64,000 nt of DNA from positions 44,142 to 108,141 of the forward strand of contig CAWJEW010000005.1 in the NCBI GenBank assembly GCA_963842065.1. Direction: 5' to 3'. The translations under genes and the position numbers were made by a program. Below, piece by piece: positions 9,036-18,333 of the stretch. Within the stretch, counting starts at the first letter, position 1, and each line of letters opens with the position of its first letter. The notes under the pieces are model-generated. The model searched no databases. It was not told the origin of the DNA and worked only from the letters and a program-made list of their open reading frames with translations. Origin of the DNA: CAITWD01 sp963842065 (GTDB lineage: Bacteria > Actinomycetota > Thermoleophilia > Miltoncostaeales > Miltoncostaeaceae).

Positions 9036-9997
9036 GACTCTCACCAACGTTGGCGGCGCAACCATTGTGGGACACGCGGGCGGCGGCTGTCCACTCTGGC
9101 CGCCCCGTGTCGCGCTTCCCATCGTCGTCCGGCGCGGGCCTCGGGTCCGGCTGAGCCACGCTGCCCGCCCGTCCTCGAGGCGCCAGCCTTCGGCGTCCGC
9201 AGACCAGGCCCGAGGGCCGCTTCCCGTGTGAGATCATGGCGCCGAAATGCGATCAATCCACAGGGCTCACGCCTCGATCACGACTCGGGTGCCAGTCGCG
9301 CCTCGGCAGCCCGCACCTACGGACCACCGCCTCCGGGCGACGACCGCACGTCGAGGTGACAACGCGGATCCAGTGCGGGTGGTCCACCGCGCCGTCAGGC
9401 CTCAGGCACACCCGCGAAGACGCCGCCGCTCGTCACGTCGAATTGACTCGCGTCGGCATGCAGCGGAACATGCAGACGCCGGGTCTCGGGGGTCTCGATG
9501 GGTCCCTTTCAGCGTCACCTCGACAAGCGCGCGCACGACGTTGAAATCGTCGTTCCGCCGCTGGAGGCGCTCGCCGAGCACTTGGTTGCCCTTCCGGCGG
9601 CGCCGCCCGTGCCGGCACATCTGCGCCGAGGCAGCCTGCTGACGCCACACACAGGCGTTGCTCCCGCCACCCGGGTCTCGCAGGTCGAAGCGCTCGTGGT
9701 GCGCGGTGAGCTGCTGGCCGAGGGCCTGCGCTTGGGCCCGTCCCGTGCGCGTCCACGTGGCCGCGAGCTGACGTCGTGGCGGAGGGAGGCGTCACTCATG
9801 GTGGCCTACTTCCGCATCATCGATCCCGAATGGCTCGCCGGTTACGAATCAGCGCTGACGAGTCGAGACAGGCGCCTCATCAGTTCCATGTGGTGAGCGC
9901 ACGCAGCGATGAGCGCAAGGAACGCGGCCATCCGCCGTGACGCTACGTGCGCCGTGGTCGGCGGAGCACAGCGCGCACGGCCAGTGCTGCCGGCGTC
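9036..9997. other. Long gap with one doubtful open frame
   Basis: This 962-bp stretch separates two minus-strand genes. One 132-codon plus-strand frame (9498-9896) is listed separately with low confidence. I see no other gene, tRNA or repeat. The first 50 bases probably include the ribosome-binding site and promoter of the cyclase gene. Confidence 0.4.
9498..9896 (+). CDS. Possible hypothetical protein
   Basis: This open frame of 132 codons starts at ATG 9498. It has an amphipathic start (VEIVVPPLEALAEHLVAL) and ends with YFRIIDPEWLAGYESAL. I recognise no family, signal peptide or membrane segment. The upstream sequence GGGTCTCGGGGGTCTCG is G-rich but is not a clean ribosome-binding site. 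In DNA this GC-rich, long open frames occur by chance, so the call rests mainly on its isolation in a large gap. It is quite possibly not a gene. Confidence 0.2.
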   Translation: MGPFQRHLDKRAHDVEIVVPPLEALAEHLVALPAAPPVPAHLRRGSLLTPHTGVAPATRVSQVEALVVRGELLAEGLRLGPSRARPRGRELTSWRREASLMVAYFRIIDPEWLAGYESALTSRDRRLISSMW

Positions 9998-10882
9998 TCA
10001 CTCCGGCGGGTCGGCGGGTTCGGAGTCCGCGGTCATCGTCGCTGGCGCGGTCTGCGTGAGCACCGCGACAGACACGCACATGGCCGCGAACGCAAGGATG
10101 GCGAGCACGACCCGCAGCGTGTCGGCGGTGAACGTCTCCTCGAAGACCCACACGCTGAGCGCAATGCTGACGATCGGGTCGACGATCACCAGAAACGGCT
10201 GCGAATAGCTCAAGGGGCCGACGTGCAGCGCCATCTGGTAGAGGACCTCGGCCGCGAGTGCTGCGAGCGCGAGAGCGTAGACGGGCCAGTGTGCAAACAG
10301 GCCAGACACGCCGAACTGCGACAGCGTCTCGGTGGTGGTCTTGATGAAGGTCGCGACGAGTGCCCACATGGCGGCGGTCGCCGAGCCGAGCAGCGCGGCC
10401 CGACGCCTCCGGGATCCAAACAGGCCCAGCACCGCGAGCACGCCCGCAAGGCCCACCGTGGCGAGGGTGGCAGCGATCCAGACCCCGCCGCTCGGGGCGG
10501 TGGTCCCACCCTGGGGCTCGGACAGCGCCACGAAGATCGCCACGGTGAGGCACGTGAGCGCAGCCGACCACCACGTGATCTGGCGGATCGTTTGGTGGAT
10601 CCACACGCGGCGCAGCACGAGAACGAAGACCAGTTCGGTGACCAACAGGGGCTGGACGACCGACATCTGGCCGGCATTCAGCGCAAGCGCCTGGAAGACG
10701 AACGCCCCGGCGACCGCTACCCAGCCGAAAAGCCACAGCGGACTTGTGAACAGGTAGCGCACGAGCCGCCAGCCCTTGGACCGGCGGGGATCACTCGTGC
10801 TCGCAACATGTTGGGTCGCGACGTTCAGGGCATTGCAGAACGCTGCCAACAACGCGTAGAGGATTGTCACGCTAGACGTCAT
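9998..10882 (-). CDS. DMT-superfamily (EamA-like) membrane transporter
   Basis: This is a 294-residue integral membrane protein with about nine or ten hydrophobic helices, typical of the drug/metabolite transporter superfamily. Examples are TILYALLAAFCNALN at the N-terminus and ILAFAAMCVSVAVL near the C-terminus. The internal two-fold repeat expected of EamA proteins is visible (VVQPLLVTELVFVLVLRR and YSQPFLVIVDPIVSIALSV). The start MTSSVTILY at 10882 puts the first helix right at the N-terminus. An upstream Arg-rich in-frame extension looks non-coding. The substrate is unknown; members export amino acids, nucleotides or drugs. No operon partner lies within 500 bp. Confidence 0.82.
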   Translation of the reverse strand: MTSSVTILYALLAAFCNALNVATQHVASTSDPRRSKGWRLVRYLFTSPLWLFGWVAVAGAFVFQALALNAGQMSVVQPLLVTELVFVLVLRRVWIHQTIRQITWWSAALTCLTVAIFVALSEPQGGTTAPSGGVWIAATLATVGLAGVLAVLGLFGSRRRRAALLGSATAAMWALVATFIKTTTETLSQFGVSGLFAHWPVYALALAALAAEVLYQMALHVGPLSYSQPFLVIVDPIVSIALSVWVFEETFTADTLRVVLAILAFAAMCVSVAVLTQTAPATMTADSEPADPPE

Positions 10883-11394
10883 CCGGCGGTGAGCTCGAGC
10901 GCGACGGGCTCGGCGGTGGCTGCGGGACCTCAACGATGACAGCGGCAGGCGTCGCCGGCTCGGGGCGCGTCCGCCGGCCTCGCGTTGTCGGCGTTCCCCG
11001 CTCGGCGACCGGGTGCACGAGGTCGGGCGGCACCCAGGTCCTCAACCCGCGAGCCGCCGACCCGGACAATGCGCATGGGTCGGCGGCTCGCAGAGCATAC
11101 AGCGAGCGTGCTCTGCCCTGTGAGCCCGCCGCTACGAGGTCACCTCGATAAGACGTCGCTTCCGAGGGGCACGCGTGGGCGGCGGCGCGGCGTTCGCGGG
11201 CGGCGGCGCTTCGTGCCGCGAGTCGCCTGTCCGCGTGAGCGCCCCTCGCCGGACGCACCGTAGGCACGAATCGATCGCGACGACGTCGTGCGGGCCGACA
11301 GACGTGGCGAAGCGTCGGACGCGAACATCGTCGACTCCCGACAATTGACTGCTCTCCCTCCCACTGTGGCGATCGGGCCGGGACGACATCGGAC
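10883..11394. other. Non-coding gap
   Basis: No gene, RNA or repeat could be supported in these 512 bases. The open frames are rich in Arg, Ala and Pro and lack start signals. Confidence 0.4.
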
Positions 11395-11697
11395 TCACGC
11401 AGGCGAGGCCGTCCAGTCCTCGACGATCTCGAACAGCCCGTCCGTTCCGACGCTCTCAACGAAGGGAGCGATCCTCGCCTGCTGCCGTTCGTACCCGTAC
11501 TCGGCCGCAGCGCGGCGCAGCTCGTCGACCGACCCGTCGAAGAACCCGAAGCAGATCACCTCGTTGGGATTCGATGTGCCCCGCACCATGTTGAACCGGA
11601 CGAACCCGGGTGGCGGTGCTTCGCCGGCGAGAAATGCTTCCTTGAACTGTTCGAACGTCCCCGGCCGCAGCGTTCGGACCGTGAGTGCGCAGATCAT
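11395..11697 (-). CDS. Small dimeric alpha/beta-barrel-like protein
   Basis: This is a 100-residue protein with the pattern of ferredoxin-like dimeric barrels (ABM/EthD/stress-responsive type): an initial strand ICALTVRTLRPG, a helix (FEQFKEAFLAG), strands (VRFNMVRG, EVICFGFFDG) and a helix SVDELRRAAAEYG. ATG 11697 was chosen over a much longer frame because AAAGGGGA lies just upstream and the fold starts there. Such proteins act as small monooxygenases, decarboxylases or ligand carriers; no catalytic residues can be singled out. It stands alone, 208 bp downstream of the dehydrogenase gene on the same strand. Confidence 0.72.
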   Translation of the reverse strand: MICALTVRTLRPGTFEQFKEAFLAGEAPPPGFVRFNMVRGTSNPNEVICFGFFDGSVDELRRAAAEYGYERQQARIAPFVESVGTDGLFEIVEDWTASPA

Positions 11698-11905
11698 GTG
11701 GATCCCCTTTCGCGATTCGGGTGGAGCACCTCCACCCACCGTGATCCTCTGATCGGACCTTACGAATGCGTCCGCCCCGCGATCAAGGCTGCCGCGGACT
11801 CCCGCAGCGGGCCAGATCACGCGCCGGACGACGCGGATCCGGCCGTCGCCGCCGATGGGATGCACGGAACGGCGGTGGTCTTGGCGGGCACCGCCCCGGT
11901 CGCCG

Positions 11906-12886
11906 TCAGGCTCCCGCTAGTGTGCCGGGATTGGTGCCGGCGACATCGAGCGATCGGTGGGCCGCATCAAGTACCGCCGCCGATTGCCGCAGCAACCGCT
12001 GCTCGGAGTCGGACATTTGCAGGTGGAGCTGGCGGGCGATCCCGGCTGATCCGACGACGCACGGCAGGCTGAGGACCACCGGACCGATCCCATACTCAGC
12101 CGCCGCCTGTACCGAGACCATGAAGATCCGCTTCTCGTCGCGGATAACGGCGCGCACCAGGCGTGCGATGGCGGCCGCCACCCCCCAGGCCGTGAACCCC
12201 CGCCGCTCGTGGATGTTCCGTCCGCGCAGCCGGATCGCGGCGACCAGATCGTCCTGGATCTGGCCGAGCGAGATCCCCTCCGGCAGCTCGTAATCGGCCA
12301 GCGCGACCGCCCCGACACTCGCGCTCGACCACACCGGGAACGAGCTGTCGCCGTGCTCTCCGATGACGTAGGCGTGCACGGAGTCCGGCTCGACATCGAG
12401 CAGCTTGCCAAGCTCGTGGCGCAGGCGTGCCCCGTCGAGCACGGTCCCGCAGCCGAAGATCAGGTTGGGCGGCCGCGTGGACGCCTCGATCGCGATCCGC
12501 GTGAGGACGTCCACCGGATTGCTCGCCAGGATCACCACCGCTCCGGGGCACACCCGATCGAGCTCACGGACCACGCCGGCGATGATGCTCGCATTCGCGC
12601 TGAGCAGCTCCAGACGGCTGTGGCCGGGAGGGTTGGTCGCGCCCACCGTGATCACCACGACAGCCGAGTCGCGCAGGTCCTCGTAGTCGGCCGTCGGGGC
12701 GACCTCCATCTCCGACAGCAGGGGGACCGCGTCGGCGATGTCCCAGGCTTCCCCCTCGGCGCGGGCCAGGTTGCGGTCGTAGATGACGACCCGGTCACAT
12801 TCGCGCAAGAGCACCAGGGCGTTGGCGACCGCCGCGCCGACGTGGCCGGCCCCGATCACCGATACCTTCGAGCGCCCCGTGCTCAC
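11906..12886 (-). CDS. L-lactate/malate dehydrogenase-family enzyme
   Basis: This is a 326-residue NAD-dependent 2-hydroxyacid dehydrogenase. The Rossmann motif is GAGHVG at 12-17. NPVDVLT, GCGTVLDGARLR with the catalytic Asp and substrate Arg, and GEHGD with catalytic His178 are all present. In the mobile loop, VGATNPPGHSR keeps Arg91, but the residue that reads Gln in lactate and Arg in malate dehydrogenases appears to be Asn85. The true substrate may therefore not be pyruvate or oxaloacetate. The start codon is GTG 12886, immediately before the Rossmann strand. There is no clear operon. The family call is firm; calling it simply ldh would be an over-reach. Confidence 0.88.
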   Translation of the reverse strand: MSTGRSKVSVIGAGHVGAAVANALVLLRECDRVVIYDRNLARAEGEAWDIADAVPLLSEMEVAPTADYEDLRDSAVVVITVGATNPPGHSRLELLSANASIIAGVVRELDRVCPGAVVILASNPVDVLTRIAIEASTRPPNLIFGCGTVLDGARLRHELGKLLDVEPDSVHAYVIGEHGDSSFPVWSSASVGAVALADYELPEGISLGQIQDDLVAAIRLRGRNIHERRGFTAWGVAAAIARLVRAVIRDEKRIFMVSVQAAAEYGIGPVVLSLPCVVGSAGIARQLHLQMSDSEQRLLRQSAAVLDAAHRSLDVAGTNPGTLAGA

Positions 12887-13049
12887 GCAGCGAGTATTAC
12901 CGATCCCGGCGGCTGCGTCTCCCCCTCACCCAGAGCTGGTGGAGTTGCCCGTCTTGGCCGAGCCGGGTGCAGCGCGTCGCGCAACGGTGGGCGGCGCCGT
13001 GCCCCGCGCCTCCCCGAGCGGCCGCCAAGCGGCTCGATCGGCAGCTCGA

Positions 13050-14735
13050 TCAACCGAATGTGAAGTCGTAGGCCTGGATCCCCGGGGAAAACGCGAGCGC
13101 GAGCTGACCTGTCTGTAGCGGCGTCCCGACCAGCAGCTTGTAGAGCCGCGGGATCCCGCGCACGTCGACGGTGGTGAGGTGGCGACCCCCGAGCGCGACG
13201 CTCACGGTCCCCTGGCCCCCGATGACCAGATACACGTCGTTGGCGGTGAAGTGCAGATCAATCTGCGCTCCCGCCCCCGCGGTGGCCTCTTGGCTATGGT
13301 CGGTCCAGACGCCACTGAAGGCGAATGAGTCGGCGGGAACCACAAGGGGTGCGTGATAGTCGGCAGGACGGTCGTCGACCACGCCGGTGCCCACGTCATA
13401 GGCGATCTCCTGGTAGCCGAGATAGCTCTCCGGGGAGAGCGTTTGCGTCGGCGTCAAGTTCGGCACGTCGGTGCGCGCCGGAAGCTGCGAAACCCCGTTC
13501 GCGCTGAGCAGGTCACGGATGGCGGTCTCCATCCCTGAATAGTCGCCCTCGCCAAAGTCGTAGGCGCGGACCTGGCCGGCGGGGTCGATCAGGTACTCCG
13601 CCGGCCAGTACTGGTTGTTGTACGCGTCCCAGGTCCCGTAGTTGTTATCGACAGCGATGGGGTACTCGACGCCAAGGCTCGCCGCGGCGCTCCGGACATT
13701 TGATACGACGTGCTCGAAGGCGAATTCTGGCGTGTGGACTCCGACGATCACAAACCCGTCATCGCGGTAGGCCCGATACCACCCCTCGACGTGAGGCAGC
13801 GAGCGCTGGCAGTTGATGCAGGAGTACGTCCAGAAGTCGACGAGGACCACCTTGCCCTTGAGCTGGGCGAGGGTCAGGGGCTGGTTGCCCGGAGTGTTGA
13901 GCCAGGCGACGATTCCGGTGAATGGCGGAGCGGGGCCGAGATTGGGCAGGGCCGCTGCCGCGGTCTTCGCGGCGTTGGCCTGTTTCTCGGCGAAACTGTT
14001 GGGACGCTCCCCGTCGAGCCCCTGCAACCTGGCGGTGATCGACGACGTGCCCTCGATGTGGTTCTCGAGCGAGGACGTGTAGCCGGGCACCGACCGCTGG
14101 AGACCGTCGAAGAGCCCGAACGCGATGCCCAGGGTCGTGAGCGCCAGGATTGCGCCCGCGATCCGCCGCGTCGTCGGGATGTGCCGGCGCAAGGCGCCCC
14201 AGCGCGTTGCGGCCCGTTGGGCCACGAGCGCGAGCACCAGCAGCGGGACGGCGGCGCCGGCCGCGTAACAGAGCGTCACCAACAGCAGCGAGGCGCTGAC
14301 GCGATGGTTGGCTGCCGCGACCGAAATCGCCGCGAGCACCGGACCGGCACACGGGATGTACACGAGGCCGAGGCTGAGCCCCAGCACGAGGCCGCCCCCG
14401 GACTGGGCCCACCGGGACGCGCCAAGTCGACTGAAGGGCCGCTCGAGCCAGTCGCCGATCGTCGGGACCATCAGACCCGCCGCGAGGATCAGCAACACCA
14501 CGATGCCGAGCCGATACAGCAGATCCTGGGGCAGTCCGAGCGCGCTCAGCAGGGCGCTTCCGACCAGCTCGGCGATGCTGAAGCTGAGGACCAAGCCGGC
14601 GATGATCAGCCATGGGCGGGCCCGACTATCGCCGACGGCGCCACCGGCGACGACCACCGGCAGGACCGGGACGATGCAGGGCGAGATGCCCGTGATCACC
14701 CCGCCAAGGAACGCGACGACGAGCAGTTCAACCAT
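13050..14735 (-). CDS. DipZ-like thiol-disulfide transport and thioredoxin protein
   Basis: This is a 561-residue membrane protein with three modules. Residues 1 to about 210 are a CcdA/DsbD-type membrane domain with a likely redox Cys pair at 20 (GISPCIVP) and 129 (VYIPCAGP). Residues about 270-400 are an extracytoplasmic TlpA/AhpC-type thioredoxin domain with CINC (Cys306 and Cys309) in FWTYSCINCQ. The remainder is the beta-sandwich found at the C-terminus of mycobacterial DipZ. The protein should carry electrons across the membrane to reduce or isomerise secreted cysteines or to support cytochrome c maturation. Start ATG 14735. It stands alone on its strand with no cytochrome genes beside it. 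Confidence 0.9.
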   Translation of the reverse strand: MVELLVVAFLGGVITGISPCIVPVLPVVVAGGAVGDSRARPWLIIAGLVLSFSIAELVGSALLSALGLPQDLLYRLGIVVLLILAAGLMVPTIGDWLERPFSRLGASRWAQSGGGLVLGLSLGLVYIPCAGPVLAAISVAAANHRVSASLLLVTLCYAAGAAVPLLVLALVAQRAATRWGALRRHIPTTRRIAGAILALTTLGIAFGLFDGLQRSVPGYTSSLENHIEGTSSITARLQGLDGERPNSFAEKQANAAKTAAAALPNLGPAPPFTGIVAWLNTPGNQPLTLAQLKGKVVLVDFWTYSCINCQRSLPHVEGWYRAYRDDGFVIVGVHTPEFAFEHVVSNVRSAAASLGVEYPIAVDNNYGTWDAYNNQYWPAEYLIDPAGQVRAYDFGEGDYSGMETAIRDLLSANGVSQLPARTDVPNLTPTQTLSPESYLGYQEIAYDVGTGVVDDRPADYHAPLVVPADSFAFSGVWTDHSQEATAGAGAQIDLHFTANDVYLVIGGQGTVSVALGGRHLTTVDVRGIPRLYKLLVGTPLQTGQLALAFSPGIQAYDFTFG

Positions 14736-15272
14736 CTGAACCGGTCATCTTCATCGCGAATGCCCCCCTGCGCCCGACACCTGAGTGGTACTGCTATTGA
14801 TCGTCCCGTGTGCTTACCGATCGTTGCCGATTCGCTATCTGCTTGCCCTGGACCAGTGCATGGGTCTGCGCCCCAGACGAGGCCTCTCACCATCTTGTCT
14901 GCACGCGCACGGGGTTGTTACAGCCGCCTGACGGTTCACGCACCGCATTCAGCGAAGCATCGGGAAGGCGTCCGAGCGACCAGTAGGCCCCGACTGCGCC
15001 GCGCACTCCAGCGGTTGGCCGACGGCGACGAGCCGGGTCGGCTGACTGACGTCGAGGCGCAATTCGACGGGCTCACGTGCGCCGCGCGGTGGTCGCATCA
15101 TTGCGCTCGCCGGGCCAACCTACGAGGGAGCCGGGTGCGAGGGCACCAGCAACTCGACCGCCCGTCGTCTGAACATCACCGCTGATGCCCCGCCGAAAAG
15201 GTACGTGCGACCGCACCGACCCCTCCACCGGGTGTGACCAGGTCATCGATCAGCGTGCGGACAGACGGTCGG
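14736..15272. other. Non-coding gap holding the second 31-bp repeat
   Basis: No gene is supported here. The plus strand has open frames without recognisable domains. The 31-bp dispersed repeat at 15227-15257 lies 16 bases from the protease 3' end. The promoter of the minus-strand dipZ gene should lie at the left end. Confidence 0.4.
15227..15257 (+). repeat. 31-bp dispersed repeat, copy 2
   Basis: This matches 59-89 at 29 of 31 bases in the same orientation. It begins ACCGGGTGTGA and ends TCAGCGTG. It lies just beyond the stop codon of the trypsin-like protease. Its function is unknown. Confidence 0.5.
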
Positions 15273-16271
15273 CTACACACACGCGTGCGAGTGCAGCGAG
15301 ACGCGGTACCTGGCCTGGAGGGCCTGCGCATGCGCGAGCGCGGCGCGCACCTGGCGCCGCGTCGCGGCCGACAGATGCTGGCCAAGACGGCTTCGGTACT
15401 GCGCGATGAGCGCGAGTTCGCGGCCATTGAGCACCCTGAGCGTCGGACAGTCGCTGGTGAGCTGCAGGTGGACGATCTGCTCCGAGAGCCACGGGGCAAA
15501 TGTCGCCAGGCGCACGAAGTAGCTCGGCGGCGGGCACGCCCCGGTCGTGGTGCTCACGAAGCTCGTGGTCCCAACCTCGGTGACCACCCCGCTCGCATTC
15601 GTCTCCAGGACCGGTCCTCCGCTATCGCCGTAGCAGACGGCCTTCGTCGACGGTGGCAGGGCCCCGCAGAACATCGCGGCGGCGACGTATGGGTACCCAT
15701 GTACATCACCCCTCGTGCACGCCGAGTCGCTCATGACGGCCAGCTGGACGGCATTCAGCGTCGGGCTGTACGGGTAGTACGGGCTCTGCTCACCGAACCC
15801 CGCGACCAGCATCGGGCGCCCCGCCTTGTAGGCCCACGAGGCATCGGCCGACCCGGCGACCCGCACGACGTGTGCCGTCGACGGAGATGTCAGCTGAAGC
15901 AGGGCCAGGTCGTCGCGACGCGTCGAGACGACGTAACCGGGAGCATGGGTGATCGCCGCGACGGTGTGCGCGTAGGTGGTACCCGCATTCACGTCCGGGC
16001 CGGTGGTCAGGACGACGAAATCACGCGCGGGCAAGGTGCGGCCTGTCGCAGGATCGACGACGCAGTGCGCCGCGGTCAGGATCACGTCGGGGCGGACGAC
16101 GGAGCCGGTGCACTGGGTCTGGGTACCGCTGCTGGTGATGAGGATCCGTGCGACGTATCGCAGCTGCCCAGTTGGCACGGCGCTTCCACCAACGATCGCG
16201 GCGGCCGTGCCGACCGCGGCCACGAGCATCATCACTGCCACAAGCAGCGCCGTCCGAACCGTTGACGTCAT
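15273..16271 (-). CDS. Secreted trypsin-like serine protease
   Basis: This is a 332-residue S1-family protease. The first 25 residues form a signal peptide ending in alanines, followed by IVGG, the typical N-terminus of active trypsins. The catalytic triad is visible: His69 (LTAAHC), Asp121 (RRDDLALLQL) and Ser217 (GDSGGP). Paired cysteines are in place. About 60 residues after the protease domain are helical and end in Cys, an extension of unknown use. MTSTVRTALL at 16271 was chosen because it begins the signal sequence; the longer frame lacks one. It should act outside the cell on proteins. No inhibitor or maturation gene is adjacent. Confidence 0.9.
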   Translation of the reverse strand: MTSTVRTALLVAVMMLVAAVGTAAAIVGGSAVPTGQLRYVARILITSSGTQTQCTGSVVRPDVILTAAHCVVDPATGRTLPARDFVVLTTGPDVNAGTTYAHTVAAITHAPGYVVSTRRDDLALLQLTSPSTAHVVRVAGSADASWAYKAGRPMLVAGFGEQSPYYPYSPTLNAVQLAVMSDSACTRGDVHGYPYVAAAMFCGALPPSTKAVCYGDSGGPVLETNASGVVTEVGTTSFVSTTTGACPPPSYFVRLATFAPWLSEQIVHLQLTSDCPTLRVLNGRELALIAQYRSRLGQHLSAATRRQVRAALAHAQALQARYRVSLHSHACV

Positions 16272-16659
16272 CCACGCGCCGCCTTCCCACGATCGAGGCC
16301 TGCAAAGCCCGGTGGAGCATCCCGCTAGCGAGCGTAGGTCGGTCCACCACGGCACGCAAGATACGGTGCGTAAGGATTGCGCAAACGTTGACGGCGCGAT
16401 TGTGACAACCGACGCACCTCGCGCTGTGCCGAGACGCGACCGCGCGTCCCGACGCGGCGGCGCCCGCGTTGCTGACGCGTGCTCGGCCACGACTGCCCGG
16501 CGAACGTACGCCCTCAGGCTGTCAACATCGGACCAGGGAGCACGGAGCCAGAGCCGGTTACCAGTCCAACTTCGATACGTCCGCTGCTCGCTGACCGGGC
16601 AGTCCCTCCCGCGACACGCACCGGAGGGACTGCCCCGGGGAACTTATGCCCTCACGACG
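16272..16659. other. Gap with strong hairpin
   Basis: No gene was found. The stretch holds the protease gene's upstream region at its left end and a perfect 13-bp hairpin at 16597-16635, listed separately. Confidence 0.45.
16597..16635 (-). terminator. Hairpin downstream of the AmiC-like gene
   Basis: GGGCAGTCCCTCC at 16597-16609 pairs perfectly with GGAGGGACTGCCC at 16623-16635 around a 13-base loop. It begins about 25 bases past the stop of the minus-strand amide-binding gene. There is no T-run, as is usual in very GC-rich actinobacterial terminators. Confidence 0.65.
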
Positions 16660-17833
16660 TCAGCACCGGACCGCAGCAGCAGGGACCTCCTGCTCGATTC
16701 CTTGCACGCATTCCTTTGGATCAATGATTCCCAGGTGCTTGACAATCGTGAACTGACCGTTGTGTGCCTGGGCGATGTACATGTTCATGCGAACGTGATG
16801 CTGACCGGGCACCATTTCCGCTGGACCGCCCGGCCCTGTCGGCGATCTTCGCGTGGTCCAGCGCCGCGATCGACGTCTTCCTGCTTGAGCGATCCGGCCT
16901 CGTTTACCGCGGCCTCCCAGAGCCGTCAGGCCCCGGTACAGACCCGTGCACGCGCTGCCGGCCGTGAACTTGGCATTGCCCGGATAGAGCGCGTCGTACT
17001 GATGCGATCAGTTCCTCGCTGAACGGGTCGCTGCACGCCCCGGTAGTAGTCGAGGCAGCTGTACAGCCCCTCGACGTGTGCGGCCGGCACCAGGTTCAGG
17101 AAGTTCTCGTCGAAGTAGGTGCAGACCAGCGAGCCGCCTCGCGTGGTGAAGCCGGACTCGTAGAGCAGCTCGAGGAATGGCGTGAGCCCGGGAGGCACGA
17201 TCGTGTTGAAGACCACCTCTGCACCGCTGGAGATGATCCTGTCGACGGTCTCGCGCGTAGTCGGTGTGATCCAGCGGGAAGTACTCCTCTCCGACGATCT
17301 CGCCACCGTTCGCGGCGACGACTTCGCGTGACCTTCTCGTTCAGCACGCGCGGCCAGATGTAGTCGGCTGACGGCAGGTAGAACTTCTTCGCCCCGGTGT
17401 GCTGCATCAACCACGGGATCAGCGGCTCGACCTGCTGCGCCGGCACCGGACCGGTGCAGAAGATCAGCGGGTCGCACTCCTGCCCTTCGTACTGCTCCGG
17501 GTAGATGTAGAGCGTCTTCGCCCTCCACGACCGCCGGACCCTTGATGGCCTGCCGCGTCGAGCTGTAGATGCCGCCGAAGATGACGTCGACGTGGTCGTG
17601 CTGGACGAGCTTCCTGGCCTTGGCCTCCGCCGACGCTGTCGGTCGTCGCGCTGTCCTCGAGGTAGCAGCTCGACCTGTCGCCCGAGCAGGCCGCCTTGGA
17701 CGTTGATGTCATCGATGACCATCTTGGCCACGTTTGCGTTGGCGATGCCCATGAACGACAGCGGACCCGTCTGGTCCGTGATGACGCCCACCTTGATGGG
17801 ACTGACGTGAAGCTGTTGATTCGCCCATCTCAT
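16660..17833 (-). pseudogene. AmiC/UrtA-like amide-binding protein with about ten +1 frameshifts
   Basis: The N-terminal part begins at ATG 17833 behind a perfect GGAGGA site and reads IKVGVITDQTGPLSFMG. Later conserved blocks appear in changing frames: YLEDSATTDSV, TLYIYPEQYEGQECDP, FYLPSADYIWPRVLNEKV, GAEVVFNTIVPPG, then MNMYIAQAHNGQFTIVKHLG near the end. By hand I place single extra bases near 17665, 17630, 17520, 17326, 17254, 17034, 17001, 16926, 16871 and 16839. Removing ten bases from 1174 leaves 1164 nt, exactly 387 codons plus stop, the size of AmiC-type proteins. There is no signal peptide, which favours a cytoplasmic amide sensor over a transporter component. All lesions are +1 and no stops or missense decay are obvious, so sequence error must be considered. 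Confidence 0.75.
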
Positions 17834-18006
17834 TCCTCCGATCTCGATCCAGATGACCAATTGACTTCCGGTTCGCCCGCGGTCATTTCGGCGGGCAGCT
17901 CGCGGTGCTCGCCGCAGCCAGGCGATAGCCAAGCCGGCAGCGAGCACTGGGCGGACAGCGTCCGGGTCGAGCCGCCCGTGTTCGGCGGCCGGCACCGGGA
18001 GACGCG

Positions 18007-18279
18007 CTAGGCGTCGAGCGTTCCGCCGACCTGCGCCACCTGGGGCCGACCCTTGTGCCCGGCTTCTTGCATGATCGCCGGGACCTCGGGGTCGGAGACG
18101 AAGCTCTTCCAACCCGCCTCATCCCAGTCGAAGATCACCCAGACCTGGTCGTCCTCGTTGGGATCGCGGAAGATCTGGGCACCCTTGCACCCGTACTGCC
18201 GCCGCTTCTCAGCGCCCTTGGTTGAGAAGATGCTCATGAAGCGGTCGTAATCCTCAAACTTCGTCGTTGCCAGGATCAT
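18007..18279 (-). CDS. Small dimeric-barrel-like protein
   Basis: This is a 90-residue protein with the strand/helix pattern of a ferredoxin-like dimeric barrel: ILATTKFEDYDRFMSIF, a long charged helix, then QVWVIFDWDEAGWKSFV and a closing helix SDPEVPAIMQEAG. AAAGGAAC lies 9 bases before the ATG at 18279. It is 54 bp behind the NTF2-like gene and 173 bp ahead of the AmiC-like gene on the same strand, so the three probably form one transcript. Relatives include small monooxygenases and cyclases. No substrate can be named. Confidence 0.75.
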   Translation of the reverse strand: MILATTKFEDYDRFMSIFSTKGAEKRRQYGCKGAQIFRDPNEDDQVWVIFDWDEAGWKSFVSDPEVPAIMQEAGHKGRPQVAQVGGTLDA

Positions 18280-18333
18280 CGCTGTGTTCCTTTCGGTTCT
18301 CGGCAGCGGGGCTCGACGCCCCGGCTGCGTCGG

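Noticed and set aside
11288..11752. A plus-strand 154-codon gene
   Set aside because: It is antisense to the small dimeric-barrel gene, which has a clear ribosome-binding site and fold pattern.
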